DNA of 64,000 bases, from contig PXRZ01000032.1 in assembly GCA_003022945.1 (NCBI GenBank), forward strand, positions 30,342-94,341. The letters are read 5' to 3'. Position numbers and translations under genes: made by a program. This document shows positions 8,508-17,499 of this stretch, in pieces. The number at the start of each line of letters is the position of its first letter. The first letter of the stretch is position 1. Origin of the DNA: Halobacteriales archaeon QS_8_69_73 (lineage in GTDB: Archaea > Halobacteriota > Halobacteria > Halobacteriales > Haloarculaceae). The notes beneath the pieces are model-generated. The model ran no database searches and was not told where the DNA came from. It worked only from the letters and a program-made list of their open reading frames with translations.

Positions 8508-10184
8508 ATGGAGTACGCCGACGCGGTGGCGGTCTACCGGGAGCTCGACGCGACGGACGCGGACCTCGAGAAGATCGAGACGCTGGCCGAGGCACTGGCG
8601 GCTGTCGACGACGACGAGCTGGGACCGCTGGTCGGGACGGTCCGGGGGAAGGTCTTCGAGCCGTGGGTCGACGCCGACCTCGGGGTGTCCTCGAGCCTGA
8701 CGGCCGAGGCCATCGAGACGGCGACGGGCGTGTCGGCCGAGGAGATCGAGTCCGTCTGGCGGGAGTCCGGCGACCTGGGCGACGCCGCCGCCTGGGCGGT
8801 CGATCACGCCACCCAGCAGTCGCTGTTCTCGGAGCCGCTAACCCTCAGGCGGGTCCATGACGACCTGCGGGAGCTGGCCGACTACGAGGGCTCGGGCAGC
8901 CAGGACCGCCGCGTCGACGAGGTGGCGGGGCTGCTGTCTGACGCCGACCCGGAGGAGGCCCGCTATCTCGTCCGGACCGCACTGGGGCATATGCGGCTGG
9001 GCGTCGGCGACGGAACGACCCGGGAGGCCGTCGCCGCGGCCTTCCTCGACGGCGACGAGGCCGCCGCGGCCGTCGAGCGCGCCCACCAGGTGACAAACGA
9101 CCTCCGGCTCGTCGCCCGGACCGCCCGCGACGAAGGTCGAGCGGGGCTCGACGACCTTGAGGTGGAGCTGTTCCGGCCGGTGCAGATGATGCTCGCGAAG
9201 AAGGCGGAGGGCCTGGAGGACGGCGTCGAGAGCGTCGCCGACGACCCCGCGTCCGTCCGGGCGGAGTACAAGTACGACGGTGCCCGCGTCCAGGTGCACG
9301 TCGACGGCGACCGTGTCGAGGTGTATACCCGGCGGCTGGAGACGATCACCGAGCAGTTCCCCGACGTCGTCGCGGCCGTCCGCGAGCACGTCACCGCCGA
9401 GCGCTGTCTGCTCGACGGCGAACTGGTCGGCTACGACGACGCCGGCGAGCCGGTGCCGTTCCAGGACTTTTCCCGCCGCATCAAGCGCAAGTACGACGTC
9501 GAGGAGCTGGTCGAGGAGATCCCCGTCGTGCTCCACCTGTTCGACGCCCTCAGCCACGAGGGCGAGTCGCTGTTCGACCGGTCGCTGTCGAGTCGGCTGT
9601 CGCACCTCGAAGACGCCTTCACGCCGGCGGACGGCGCCGTCGAGCGGGCGACCGGCCACCGGTTCGAGGACCTCGCCTCGATGCGGTCGTTCTACCAGTC
9701 GGCGCTGGAAGCCGGCCACGAGGGGGTGATGTTGAAGAACCTCGAGGCGACCTACCAGCCGGGCAACCGCGTCGGCTACGTGATGAAGGCGAAGCCGGTG
9801 ATGGAGCCGCTGGACCTGGTCGTCACCCGCGCGCAGTGGAGCGAGGGCCGCCGCAGCGACTACCTGGGGCGGCTGTTCCTCGGCTGTCGGGACCCCGACG
9901 GCGGCTTCGCGGAGGTCGGCCGGCTGTCGACGGGCTACACCGACGAGGAGCTGGCGGCGCTGACCGACCGGCTGACCGACCACGCCGTCGCCGAGGACGG
10001 CCGCATGGTCGACGTCGACCCGGCCGTCGTCCTCGAGGTCGAGTACGAGGAAATCCAGGCCTCGCCGGAGTACGGCTCCGGCTACGCGCTGCGGTTCCCG
10101 CGGTTTCTCGACGTCCGGGAGGACCTCGCGCCGGCCGACGCCGACGGCCTCGAGCGGGTCGAGCGGCTGTACGAACGGCAGTAG
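8508..10184 (+). CDS. ligA: ATP-dependent DNA ligase
   Basis: The 558-residue product is full length for archaeal replicative ligases. The N-terminal DNA-binding domain (residues 1-220) contains QQSLF at 103-107, in the position of the PCNA-binding loop of euryarchaeal ligases (QKSFF in Pyrococcus). The adenylation site is KYDGARVQ with Lys255 as the AMP-accepting residue. Further nucleotidyltransferase motifs include DGELVGY and GVMLKN, followed by an OB-fold domain. It seals nicks during Okazaki-fragment joining and repair. The ATG is set by the start of family similarity. The next gene, 44 bases downstream, is an MBL exonuclease. Confidence 0.95.
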   Translation: MEYADAVAVYRELDATDADLEKIETLAEALAAVDDDELGPLVGTVRGKVFEPWVDADLGVSSSLTAEAIETATGVSAEEIESVWRESGDLGDAAAWAVDHATQQSLFSEPLTLRRVHDDLRELADYEGSGSQDRRVDEVAGLLSDADPEEARYLVRTALGHMRLGVGDGTTREAVAAAFLDGDEAAAAVERAHQVTNDLRLVARTARDEGRAGLDDLEVELFRPVQMMLAKKAEGLEDGVESVADDPASVRAEYKYDGARVQVHVDGDRVEVYTRRLETITEQFPDVVAAVREHVTAERCLLDGELVGYDDAGEPVPFQDFSRRIKRKYDVEELVEEIPVVLHLFDALSHEGESLFDRSLSSRLSHLEDAFTPADGAVERATGHRFEDLASMRSFYQSALEAGHEGVMLKNLEATYQPGNRVGYVMKAKPVMEPLDLVVTRAQWSEGRRSDYLGRLFLGCRDPDGGFAEVGRLSTGYTDEELAALTDRLTDHAVAEDGRMVDVDPAVVLEVEYEEIQASPEYGSGYALRFPRFLDVREDLAPADADGLERVERLYERQ

Positions 10185-10228
10185 CCGACGGGAACGATTT
10201 TTGGGTCGGCCGCCCCAAGTCCGGGTGA

Positions 10229-11224
10229 GTGACGACGATCCGACACACCGACGGCATCGAGGTGACGCTGCCGGACGACCGCGTGGTGCAGGCCGACGCC
10301 GCCGCGCCGGCCGGCGACGTGAACGTGCTGAGCCACGCCCACGGCGACCACCTCTACGACGAGCCGCCGGCGTCTATGATCTGCTCGGAGCTGACCGCCG
10401 CGCTGGCCGGCGTCCGCCGCGAGACGGCGCCCGAACCGGCGACCCACCCGGACGTGGAGCTGCTGGACGCCGGCCACATCCCCGGCTCGCGGGCCACCCT
10501 CGTCGCCGGCGAGGACCCGGCGACCGGCGAGACGACGCGCGTACTGTACACCGGCGACGTGTCGATCCGAGACCGGTTCTACCTCGAAGGGTTCGACCCC
10601 GTCCCGGCGGACGTACTGATCGTCGAGGCGACGTACGGCACCCCGGAGTACGTCTTCCGGCCGCAGGCGGAGTTGGAGGCCGAGATCGTCGACTGGTTCG
10701 AGGACACCGCCGATCGGCCGGCCATCTGCATGGGGTACAGCCTCGGCCGCGCCCAGGAGATCCAGCGACTGGCCGCCCGGGCCGGCCGCTCGCGGCTGCT
10801 CGTCAGCGACGCCATCGCCGATCTCAACGCCGTCATCGAGCAGCACCTGGACGTCCGCTTCGGCGCCGAACGGTACGGCGAGGCGACGACCCTGGAGGCG
10901 GGCGACGTACTGGTGCTGCCGAGCCAGACCAACCACCTCGCCTTCGTCGAGCAGCTACAGGAGTCGGCCGGTGCGCTGAAGGCCGGCTTCTCCGGGTGGG
11001 CCGTCGACTCCGCGTTCCTGTACCAGGGCGACTACGACGAGACGTTCGTCCTGTCGGACCACTGCGACCACACCGAGTTGGTGGAGCTGGTCCGCGGCGT
11101 CGACCCCGAGCAGGTGTACGTCACCCACGGGTCGGTCGACGAGTTCGCCAGCTACCTCACCGCGGAGACTTCGTACCGGGCGCAGTCGCTGCAGCAGAAC
11201 CAGACGACGCTGGGCGACTTCTGA
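10229..11224 (+). CDS. MBL-fold exonuclease (beta-CASP/SNM1-like) with C-terminal PIP box
   Basis: The 331-residue product has the metallo-beta-lactamase zinc motif HAHGDH (residues 36-41), a GHIPGSR loop, YTGDVSIRD and a late SDHCDH motif, matching the mRNA 3'-end-processing-factor-like or DNA-repair exonuclease branch of the fold. The last seven residues, QTTLGDF, fit the PCNA-interacting peptide pattern QxxhxxF. The GTG at 10229 gives MTTIRHTDGIEVTL; an overlapping GTG four bases upstream is out of frame. The position directly behind the ligase gene suggests a shared role in DNA end processing before ligation. Confidence 0.85.
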   Translation: MTTIRHTDGIEVTLPDDRVVQADAAAPAGDVNVLSHAHGDHLYDEPPASMICSELTAALAGVRRETAPEPATHPDVELLDAGHIPGSRATLVAGEDPATGETTRVLYTGDVSIRDRFYLEGFDPVPADVLIVEATYGTPEYVFRPQAELEAEIVDWFEDTADRPAICMGYSLGRAQEIQRLAARAGRSRLLVSDAIADLNAVIEQHLDVRFGAERYGEATTLEAGDVLVLPSQTNHLAFVEQLQESAGALKAGFSGWAVDSAFLYQGDYDETFVLSDHCDHTELVELVRGVDPEQVYVTHGSVDEFASYLTAETSYRAQSLQQNQTTLGDF

Positions 11225-11444
11225 GCGACGGCCGCGAGCGTCTCCGGCCCGGTCACCCGTCGCCGCTCACCGCCGTCCGTCGATACCGGAGCGCACGCCA
11301 CGAGCCGCGCCCACACCCGGCGCCGGACCGTGCTCGCCGTCGACTCGTCGTATATATCAACGTCTCGGTCGGGCGCGAGTTGGCGCTTTCACCGACGTAT
11401 TGGTGTCGGTGGCCCCGGTCGCCACCTCCGGCCACCGACGGCCC

Positions 11445-11600
11445 TCAGCGATACCTGACGCTGAACTCCCGGTCGCACCGCGTGCAGGTCTCCCGGCTGC
11501 CGTACCGCAGACTGACGTGGAGTTCGTCGAGTTGCGCCGACGCCGGTGGGTCGACCACCGTCGGCTGGTCGCAGTGCGGACAGAGCACCTCCTCGACCAC
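11445..11600 (-). CDS. small zinc-finger protein (51 aa)
   Basis: Not visible as a long frame, but the reverse strand from GTG at 11600 reads MVEEVLCPHCDQPTVVDP, then SRETCTRCDREFSVRYR and stop. Two CxxC knuckles about 30 residues apart form a classic small zinc ribbon, a protein class very common in haloarchaea. The only in-frame start after the upstream stop codon is this GTG. The function of such proteins is generally unknown; nucleic-acid or protein binding is likely. Confidence 0.6.
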   Translation of the reverse strand: MVEEVLCPHCDQPTVVDPPASAQLDELHVSLRYGSRETCTRCDREFSVRYR

Positions 11601-11925
11601 TACGGACCCCTCCCCGTGGCCGGTCCGGTGCCGGGCGTAACCGTGGTTGCCAGAGAGCCATCGGCGACTGTCCTCCCGTGGTGCCGTGTGCTATCGTTCA
11701 TCGGCTACGGCCGTCGGTACGTACCGAATTGATTTCATTCCGGGTGCCGACGGACGGGTCGTCGGTCGCCCCCCACGGGTCGCGCCCGAACCGGGTGGTG
11801 CGGATGATTTATTTTCCGCGGGACCGTCGTCGGCGACACGTGAACCCGCCGAGAGTGTCCTCGTTCGTTGGAGTCGGTTGCGCGCGCCGGACGGTCCATC
11901 GTGGCGGGCGCGCCGGGGCGTCGCC
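11601..11925 (+). promoter_or_regulatory. gap with candidate promoter for the MATE gene
   Basis: No convincing gene lies here. The most promoter-like patch is GATTTATTTT at about 11806-11815, an AT-rich TATA-type element in otherwise GC-rich DNA. It is about 110 bases before the MATE start, implying a leader or a more upstream start codon. Reading the frame upstream of the MATE GTG gives Arg-rich, non-conserved residues, so no longer start is proposed. Confidence 0.35.
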
Positions 11926-13368
11926 GTGAGCCTGCGGAGCCGTCTCGGCGGGCTGTTCAAGGGCCAGTCGGAGCTGGACCTGACCGACGGCTCGATTCCG
12001 AAGTCGAACCTCGCCGACACCTTCTGGCTGGGCCGCTACAGCACGGAGGCGCTGGCGGCGATCAGCCTCGGCTTCCCGCTCGTCTACCTGTTCATCTCCC
12101 TCGGTCTGGGGCTCACGGTCGCCGGGAGCGTCCTCGTCGCCCAGCACACCGGCGCCGGCGACACGGCGGCCGCCGAGCACGCCGCCTCGCAGACGGTTAG
12201 CCTGACGCTGCTGGCCGGCGCGGGGCTCGGCGCCGTCGGCTTCGTCTTCGTCGCCGACCTCCTGCGGCTGTTCGGGGCGACGCCGACCGTCCTGGAGCTG
12301 GCGACCGACTACATGGAGGTCATCAGCCTCGGACTGCCCTTCCTGTTCGGCTTCACGGTCTTCATCGCGCTGATGCGGGGCGCCGGCGACACCGTCACGC
12401 CGATGCTCGTCATGCTCGGGACGGTCGTTCTCAACGTCGTCATCGACCCGGTACTCATCTTCGGCGTCGGGCCCGTCCCCGAACTGGGCGTCGAGGGCGC
12501 GGCCGTCGCGACCGTCCTCTCGCGCGGGTCGGCGACGGCGGTCGGGCTGTGGCTCATGCTGCGCGGCTCTCACGGCATCCGGATCGACCCGCGAGAGATG
12601 GTTCCGGAGCCGTCCTACGTCCGGAAGCTCCTGCGGATTGGCGTGCCGGCCTCGGTCGAGAACACCGGCCGGGCGGTCTCGGTCAACGCCGTGCTCGTCA
12701 TCGTGACGCTGTTCTCGACGCCCGTCGTCGCTGCCTTCGGCGTCGGCCTCCGGGTGTTCTCGATGATCTTCATGCCGGCCATCGCGGTCGACCGGGGCGT
12801 CGAGACGATGACCGGTCAGAACATCGGCGCCGGCCGCGAGGACCGCGTCGTCGCGACCAACCGCTTCGCCGCCAAGGCGTCGTTCGTCATCCTCGCGGCG
12901 CTGGGCGTCGGCACGTTCGTCCTCGCGCCCGACATCATCCGGCTGTTCGACGACTCGCCGGCCGTCGTCGCCGAGGGGGCGACCTTCCTGCGGTGGATCG
13001 CGCCGACGTTCGGCTTCGTCGGCGTCCTGCGGGCCTACAGCGGCGGCTTTCGCGGCGCCGGTCGGACGCTGACGGCCGCCGCCATCGCGGTCGTCCTGTT
13101 CGGCTTCATCCGGCTGCCGGTCGCCTACGTCGCCTCCCAGGGGCTCGTCCCCCTCGACGTCTGGTTCTTCGGCGAGACGACACCGGTCGGCATCTGGTTC
13201 GCCTTTGCCGTCTCCAGCGTCACCGCCGCCACCGTCGCCGCCGGCTGGTTCGAGCTCGGGAAGTGGCGCGGCGTCGACGTCACCGGCGACGACGCCTCCG
13301 ACCCGGCCGGCGGAACGGCCGCCGAAAGCGACGAGGCGGACCCCGGAAGCGCCGCCGGCGAGGCCTGA
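11926..13368 (+). CDS. MATE-family cation/drug exporter lacking the first membrane helix
   Basis: From GTG the 480-residue product reads MSLRSRLGGLFKGQSELDLT and then DGSIPKSNLADTFWLGRYST. In other MATE proteins the equivalent of DGSIP is followed by some 20 hydrophobic residues (helix TM1) before NLADTFWLG; here that segment is absent, with the junction near base 12003. The remaining helices, the NVVIDPVLIFG motif and the internal two-fold repeat are present. MATE proteins export drugs or metabolites in exchange for Na+ or H+. Loss of TM1, which lines the cation-exchange lobe, would probably abolish transport unless it is a consensus error. Confidence 0.85.
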   Translation: MSLRSRLGGLFKGQSELDLTDGSIPKSNLADTFWLGRYSTEALAAISLGFPLVYLFISLGLGLTVAGSVLVAQHTGAGDTAAAEHAASQTVSLTLLAGAGLGAVGFVFVADLLRLFGATPTVLELATDYMEVISLGLPFLFGFTVFIALMRGAGDTVTPMLVMLGTVVLNVVIDPVLIFGVGPVPELGVEGAAVATVLSRGSATAVGLWLMLRGSHGIRIDPREMVPEPSYVRKLLRIGVPASVENTGRAVSVNAVLVIVTLFSTPVVAAFGVGLRVFSMIFMPAIAVDRGVETMTGQNIGAGREDRVVATNRFAAKASFVILAALGVGTFVLAPDIIRLFDDSPAVVAEGATFLRWIAPTFGFVGVLRAYSGGFRGAGRTLTAAAIAVVLFGFIRLPVAYVASQGLVPLDVWFFGETTPVGIWFAFAVSSVTAATVAAGWFELGKWRGVDVTGDDASDPAGGTAAESDEADPGSAAGEA

Positions 13369-13535
13369 ACGGTCTCGCCCGTCGCTGTCTCGCCCGCCGG
13401 TACGCCCGCCCGTCGGCGCCGTATACGTACCGCTCACGAGCGTCGAGGTGACGAACGGATCCACGGTGAGGCACGGTGGCAACGACGCGCTCGGTGGTAC
13501 AGACTTATGTCGCTGGGTATTTTGGGTGCCAAACA

Positions 13536-14510
13536 ATGCACGCAATCGTCCTGGCGGGTGGATACGCGACGCGGCTGTGGCCGATCACCAGGAACCGGCC
13601 GAAGATGCTGCTGCCGATCGGCGAGCGGACGGTCATCGGGACGATCTTCGACGCCCTCGAGCGGGACGAGCGGATCGACGACGTCTACGTCTCCACCAAC
13701 GAGAAGTTCGCGCCCGACTTCGAGGCGTACCTCGAGGAGTCGGAGTTCGAGAAGCCGGAGCTGTCGGTCGAGGAGACGACCGCCGAGGACGAGAAGTTCG
13801 GCGTCGTCGGCGCCCTCGCACAGCTGGTCGACCGGGAGGGGCTGACCGACGACACGCTGGTCGTCGCCGGCGACAACCTCATCAGCTTCGAGGTTGCCGA
13901 CTTTCTCGACGCCTTCGAGGCCAACGACGCGCCGACGCTGGCCAGCTACGACGTCGGCTCCTACGACCGCGCCGGGTCGTACGGACTGGTCGAGCTAAAC
14001 GACGACGGCCGGGTGATCGACTTCCAGGAGAAGCCCGACGATCCCAAGAGCACGCTCGTGTCGATTGCCTGCTACGGGTTCCCCGGCGAGACGCTGCCGA
14101 AGCTCGAGGCGTACCTCGCCGACGACAACAACCCCGACGAGCCGGGCTGGTTCGTCCAGTGGCTGCAGGACCGCGAGCCGGTGTACGGGTTCACCTTCGA
14201 CGAGGCGTGGTTCGACATCGGGACGCCGGAGAGCTATCTCGACGCCGTCGCGTGGTACCTCGACGGCGGCACCTACGTCCACCCGGACGCCGACGTCGAC
14301 GGCGCCACGCTCGGCGAGAACGTCCAGGTACTCGCGGGGGCGACGGTCGACGACGCGACCGTCGAGAGTAGCATCGTCTTCCCCGAGGCGACCATCGTCG
14401 GCGGCGAGCTCCGGCGGTCGATCGTCGACGAGAACACGCAGGTCGAGGGGCTCAACCTCTCGGGGGCGGTCATCGGCGCGCACACGGAGCTGAACGGCGG
14501 CGGGACGTGA
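13536..14510 (+). CDS. sugar-phosphate nucleotidyltransferase with left-handed beta-helix tail
   Basis: From the ATG at 13536 the product begins MHAIVLAGGYATRLWPITRN, the nucleotide-binding loop GGxxTRLxP of glucose-1-phosphate thymidylyl/uridylyltransferases. VVAGDNLISFEV carries the metal-binding Asp, and EAWFDIGTPESY is the C-terminal catalytic motif of the family. The final 80 residues form hexapeptide-like repeats. At 324 residues it is full length. An upstream ATG adds 20 non-conserved residues and is rejected. It should make an NDP-sugar for surface glycosylation. Its 3' end is overlapped by the run-on reading frame of the opposing DUF1616 gene. Confidence 0.88.
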   Translation: MHAIVLAGGYATRLWPITRNRPKMLLPIGERTVIGTIFDALERDERIDDVYVSTNEKFAPDFEAYLEESEFEKPELSVEETTAEDEKFGVVGALAQLVDREGLTDDTLVVAGDNLISFEVADFLDAFEANDAPTLASYDVGSYDRAGSYGLVELNDDGRVIDFQEKPDDPKSTLVSIACYGFPGETLPKLEAYLADDNNPDEPGWFVQWLQDREPVYGFTFDEAWFDIGTPESYLDAVAWYLDGGTYVHPDADVDGATLGENVQVLAGATVDDATVESSIVFPEATIVGGELRRSIVDENTQVEGLNLSGAVIGAHTELNGGGT

Positions 14511-15496
14511 CCTGCCGGCGGGGCGTTCGCCGCGGTCGGCCGGGCCGGGGCGTCGCCGCGGTACAGCAGGAACTTCACCCGGCGGTCGTCGCCCGCGTAC
14601 GCCGCCGCGGTCTCGTCGTCGACCGACAGGTTCTGCCGACGGACGTCGCTGCCGTTGTGCGGCACCGTCGTCGAGTACCGGGTCAGCTCGGTGCGGTCGG
14701 TCACGACCGTCTCGTTGACCGTCCGCGTGGTTTCGGTCCCGTTCGGCCCGGCGGTGGCGGCGGAGTCGTTCTCCCGGAACTCGACGGCCTGTAGCTGCAC
14801 TACCACCGTGTAGTCGAGTTCCTCGTACTCGTTGTTCTCGACGCCGACGTGGACCGACTCGGGGTCGTCGGCGGACAGCTCGCTCGGGTAGCCCGCCGCG
14901 ACCAGGTCGTCGGTTTCGTTTTCGGTCAGCACGTAGAACTCGGTGAACTGCTCGCCCTGCTGGGGGACCGCGACCGCGTAGACGACGCTGGTCGTCGCCA
15001 GCAGGATCGCGACCACGAGCGCGACGTTCAGCGCCGCGTCGGCCGTCGATTCGGGGTCGAGAAGCTCCGAACGGCCGGCCGCGAGCCACTCCCGGTACGG
15101 CACCGCGAACCGCTCGTCGGCCGGCAGGTCCCACCGGCGCCGGGCCGCGACGGCGGTCGCGACGGCGGTGAACCCGCTGATGCCGACCAGAATCGGGACG
15201 AGCCGAATGCCGAACGGCGTGAAGTTCAGCACGAGCCCGATGAGCGGGACGATCGCGATCGAGAGCCCGAACGACAGCGCCGTCCGCTCGATGCCGTCGA
15301 TGCCGCGGTCCTGCAGGCCGCCGTCCGGCTCCGAGCCGTCGTCGGCCGTCGGCGGCTCGCCGGCCTCGGGGAACAGCGCGGCGACGAAGGCGTAGCCGGG
15401 GACGAACAGCACGAACGCCAGGCCGACGACGACCAGATCCGCCGACAGCCGCCGGACGGGCGCCGGCAGCAGCAGCCACAGTCGCTCCCGTTCCAT
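14273..15496 (-). CDS. DUF1616-type membrane protein whose frame runs into the neighbouring gene
   Basis: From ATG at 15496 the product reads MERERLWLLLPAPVRRLSAD. It has four to five membrane helices in residues 15-200 and an extracytoplasmic domain rich in N-x-S/T sites, matching haloarchaeal DUF1616 proteins. After about residue 325 (FLLYRGDAPARPTAANA) the family usually ends within some ten residues. Here no stop occurs and the frame continues for about 240 bases inside the convergent nucleotidyltransferase gene with non-conserved sequence. The natural 3' end was probably lost in a deletion between the two genes. Function in the family is unknown. Confidence 0.65.
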   Translation of the reverse strand: MERERLWLLLPAPVRRLSADLVVVGLAFVLFVPGYAFVAALFPEAGEPPTADDGSEPDGGLQDRGIDGIERTALSFGLSIAIVPLIGLVLNFTPFGIRLVPILVGISGFTAVATAVAARRRWDLPADERFAVPYREWLAAGRSELLDPESTADAALNVALVVAILLATTSVVYAVAVPQQGEQFTEFYVLTENETDDLVAAGYPSELSADDPESVHVGVENNEYEELDYTVVVQLQAVEFRENDSAATAGPNGTETTRTVNETVVTDRTELTRYSTTVPHNGSDVRRQNLSVDDETAAAYAGDDRRVKFLLYRGDAPARPTAANAPPAGHVPPPFSSVCAPMTAPERLSPSTCVFSSTIDRRSSPPTMVASGKTMLLSTVASSTVAPASTWTFSPSVAPSTSASGWT

Positions 15497-15585
15497 ACGC
15501 CGCCGACGCGGGCGACGGTGAAAAGCGAGTCGGTCGTCGCGGTGCCGTCGCGGTGCCGCCGCGACCGCCGCGCGACTGTGCCCGC

Positions 15586-16284
15586 TTACAGCCGCGCCGC
15601 CGCGCGGTCGACGTCCCCGGGGGTGTTGACGTTGACCCGCCAGCCGTCGAGCCGGACGGTCTCGACGGTACCGCCGTGTTCCAGCAGCCACCGGACGGCG
15701 TCGGTGAGTTCGTACTCGCCGCGCGGCGAGGGGTCGATCGCCCGACACCCCTCGAAAACCCGCGGCGAGAGAACGAAACAGCCGGTCGTCGCCAGCCGCG
15801 AGGGCGGGTCGTCGGGCTTCTCGACGAGGTCCGTGACCGCGCCGTCGGTCAGTTCGACGACGCCGCCCCGGCGGGCGCGGGACTCCGACACCCTCTCGAC
15901 CAGCAGCGTCGCGTCGGCCCCCCGTTCGCGGTGCCGATCGAGGACCTCGTCGACGTCGCCACGGAGGACGTTGTCGCCGTTCAGCTGTAGGAACGACCCC
16001 TCGAGCAGCGGCTCCGCGCGACGAACCGCGTCGGCCAGCCCCCGTGGCTCCGGCTGCTCGACGTAATCGATCGGCCGGCCGTCGTAGGCATCGCCGAAGG
16101 CGTCGCGGATCTGCTCGCCGCGGTAGCCGACGACGACGATGAACCCCTCGACGTGCGGCGCCAGCGCCTCGAGGACGTGCTCGAGCAGCGGCCGGCCGCC
16201 GACCTCGACGAGAGCCTTCGGTCGGTCGTCGGTCAGCGGACGGAGCCGGGTGCCGCGGCCGGCCGCCGGGACGAGTCCCCGCAC
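15586..16284 (-). CDS. sugar nucleotidyltransferase (UTP-glucose-1-phosphate uridylyltransferase-like)
   Basis: The 232-residue product begins MRGLVPAAGRGTRLRPLTDD, the GxGTRLRPLT loop, with KALVEVGGRP as the second signature, LQLNGDNVL for the metal-binding Asp and EYELTDAV plus VNVNTPGDV near the C-terminus. It lacks a beta-helix extension, so it is the short form. This is the second NDP-sugar pyrophosphorylase within 2 kb, on the opposite strand. It resembles the haloarchaeal AglF type in size and motifs, but the sugar cannot be determined from sequence. Confidence 0.85.
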   Translation of the reverse strand: MRGLVPAAGRGTRLRPLTDDRPKALVEVGGRPLLEHVLEALAPHVEGFIVVVGYRGEQIRDAFGDAYDGRPIDYVEQPEPRGLADAVRRAEPLLEGSFLQLNGDNVLRGDVDEVLDRHRERGADATLLVERVSESRARRGGVVELTDGAVTDLVEKPDDPPSRLATTGCFVLSPRVFEGCRAIDPSPRGEYELTDAVRWLLEHGGTVETVRLDGWRVNVNTPGDVDRAAARL

Positions 16285-16333
16285 GACCGCCAGTTTCGGC
16301 GCCGACCGGATAAAGCGTCCGTCCTCCGGCGCT

Positions 16334-16495
16334 GGCGGTGTTCGGTCACGCGAGAGCCGGCCGGTCGACCGGCGTCGGGCGGGAGTTCGAACGGGGCCGA
16401 CCGCTCGCTCGGCCTCGCCGCGCGAGCGGGGGGGCGTCCGGACACGCCGTCATCACCGCCGAAAGACGCTACTTCGTCCTCACCGAACACTACGC
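16334..16495 (-). repeat. MITE-like intergenic element, copy 1 (inverted orientation)
   Basis: The left edge GCGGTGTTCGGTCA and the reverse complement of the right edge, GCGTAGTGTTCGGTGA, form imperfect terminal inverted repeats. The interior (GAACGGGGCCGACCGCTCGC) matches the elements at 28664-29079 and 58974-59175 when reversed. No open reading frame with coding character lies inside. It fills the gap between the nucleotidyltransferase and lipoprotein genes. Confidence 0.65.
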
Positions 16496-16542
16496 GCTCG
16501 GCGGCCGCTACGCTTTTCACCCGAACGGCGCCAGGGGGTCGT

Positions 16543-17337
16543 ATGCGAACACGCTCGGCGCTGGCGGTGTCGGTTCTTCTCGTCTGCGTCCTGCTCGCCG
16601 GCTGCTCGGCGCTGCTCGGCGACGGCAACGGCGACGGCGCCTCCGTCGGCGGGACGGCCGACCCGACGCCGGACGCCTCGACGTTCGACTACGCCGACGG
16701 CTTCGGCCCCGACGGGGTCGTCGACGGGTCGGCGGCCGTCGAGAGCCACCAGTCGGGGCTCATCGCCGCCGGGAACTACGCGACGGCGTACAACTACACC
16801 CTCGACACCGCGGAGGGGACGACGGTCCTCGACGTCGAGGGACGGGTCGACTTCAATGACACGCGTGTCGGCCAGCAAGTGGTGTTCGACCGGCCGAACG
16901 CCAACGGCACCGTCGAGATTTACCGCACCGACGACACCCTGTACCGCCGGGTGGAGACGGAAAACGACACCTCGTTCCGGCGGCGAGGGCAGGCCTTCAA
17001 CGCCGAGAACCTCACCGCGCTCGACCCCGTCCGGCCGCTACTGTCGAACATCTCCGGCTACGAGGCGTCGGTCGGCGACCGCGACGGCGCCACGGTCGTC
17101 GTCTACGAGAAAGACAGCAGCGAGGGGGTCGACTCCTTCTACGGGGTCCGCGACTCGGCGAACATCACGAGCTTCTCCGGGCGGTTCGCCGTCGACGCCG
17201 ACGGCGTCGTTCGCTCGGCGAGTTACGAACTCGGCTACGTCGTCGACGGTGAAGAGCGGACGCTGACCGTCGAGTACACCGTCTCGGCGATCGGGGAGAC
17301 GTCGGTGTCCGAACCGGACTGGACCGACCGAGCTTGA
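16543..17337 (+). CDS. haloarchaeal lipoprotein (first of a paralogous pair)
   Basis: From ATG at 16543 the 264-residue product reads MRTRSALAVSVLLVCVLLAG then CSA, a Sec-type signal with lipobox LAGC and lipidated Cys21. The mature protein has FDYADGFGPDGVVD followed by a beta-rich domain with many N-x-S/T sequons. The downstream gene at 17500 encodes a clear paralogue (FDYPDGYGPDGVTD). It resembles a haloarchaeal-only lipoprotein family of unknown function (possibly DUF7537). The frame's longer start overlaps the MITE-like element and is rejected. Confidence 0.75.
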   Translation: MRTRSALAVSVLLVCVLLAGCSALLGDGNGDGASVGGTADPTPDASTFDYADGFGPDGVVDGSAAVESHQSGLIAAGNYATAYNYTLDTAEGTTVLDVEGRVDFNDTRVGQQVVFDRPNANGTVEIYRTDDTLYRRVETENDTSFRRRGQAFNAENLTALDPVRPLLSNISGYEASVGDRDGATVVVYEKDSSEGVDSFYGVRDSANITSFSGRFAVDADGVVRSASYELGYVVDGEERTLTVEYTVSAIGETSVSEPDWTDRA

Positions 17338-17445
17338 CCGGCCCCGGCCAGGTTCGACTGGACCGATCAGGCTCAACCAGACCGGACTGGCCCCGACCAG
17401 GCGACCGACTCCGACCGGAGCCGACCGGACCTGGCTCGACCGGAA
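17318..17445. repeat. degenerate GACCGG-rich short repeats between the lipoprotein genes
   Basis: The end of the first lipoprotein gene (GACTGGACCGACCGAGC) is followed by several imperfect echoes such as GACTGGACCGATCAGGC and GACCGGACTGGCC over about 100 bases. They look like slippage-derived copies of the last codons of the gene. No reading frame or palindrome of note is present. Confidence 0.45.
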
Positions 17446-17499
17446 CACGGACACGGCGCTGGCGGTGCTACTATACGTGCCCGGCGGGACCGTCGAGCC

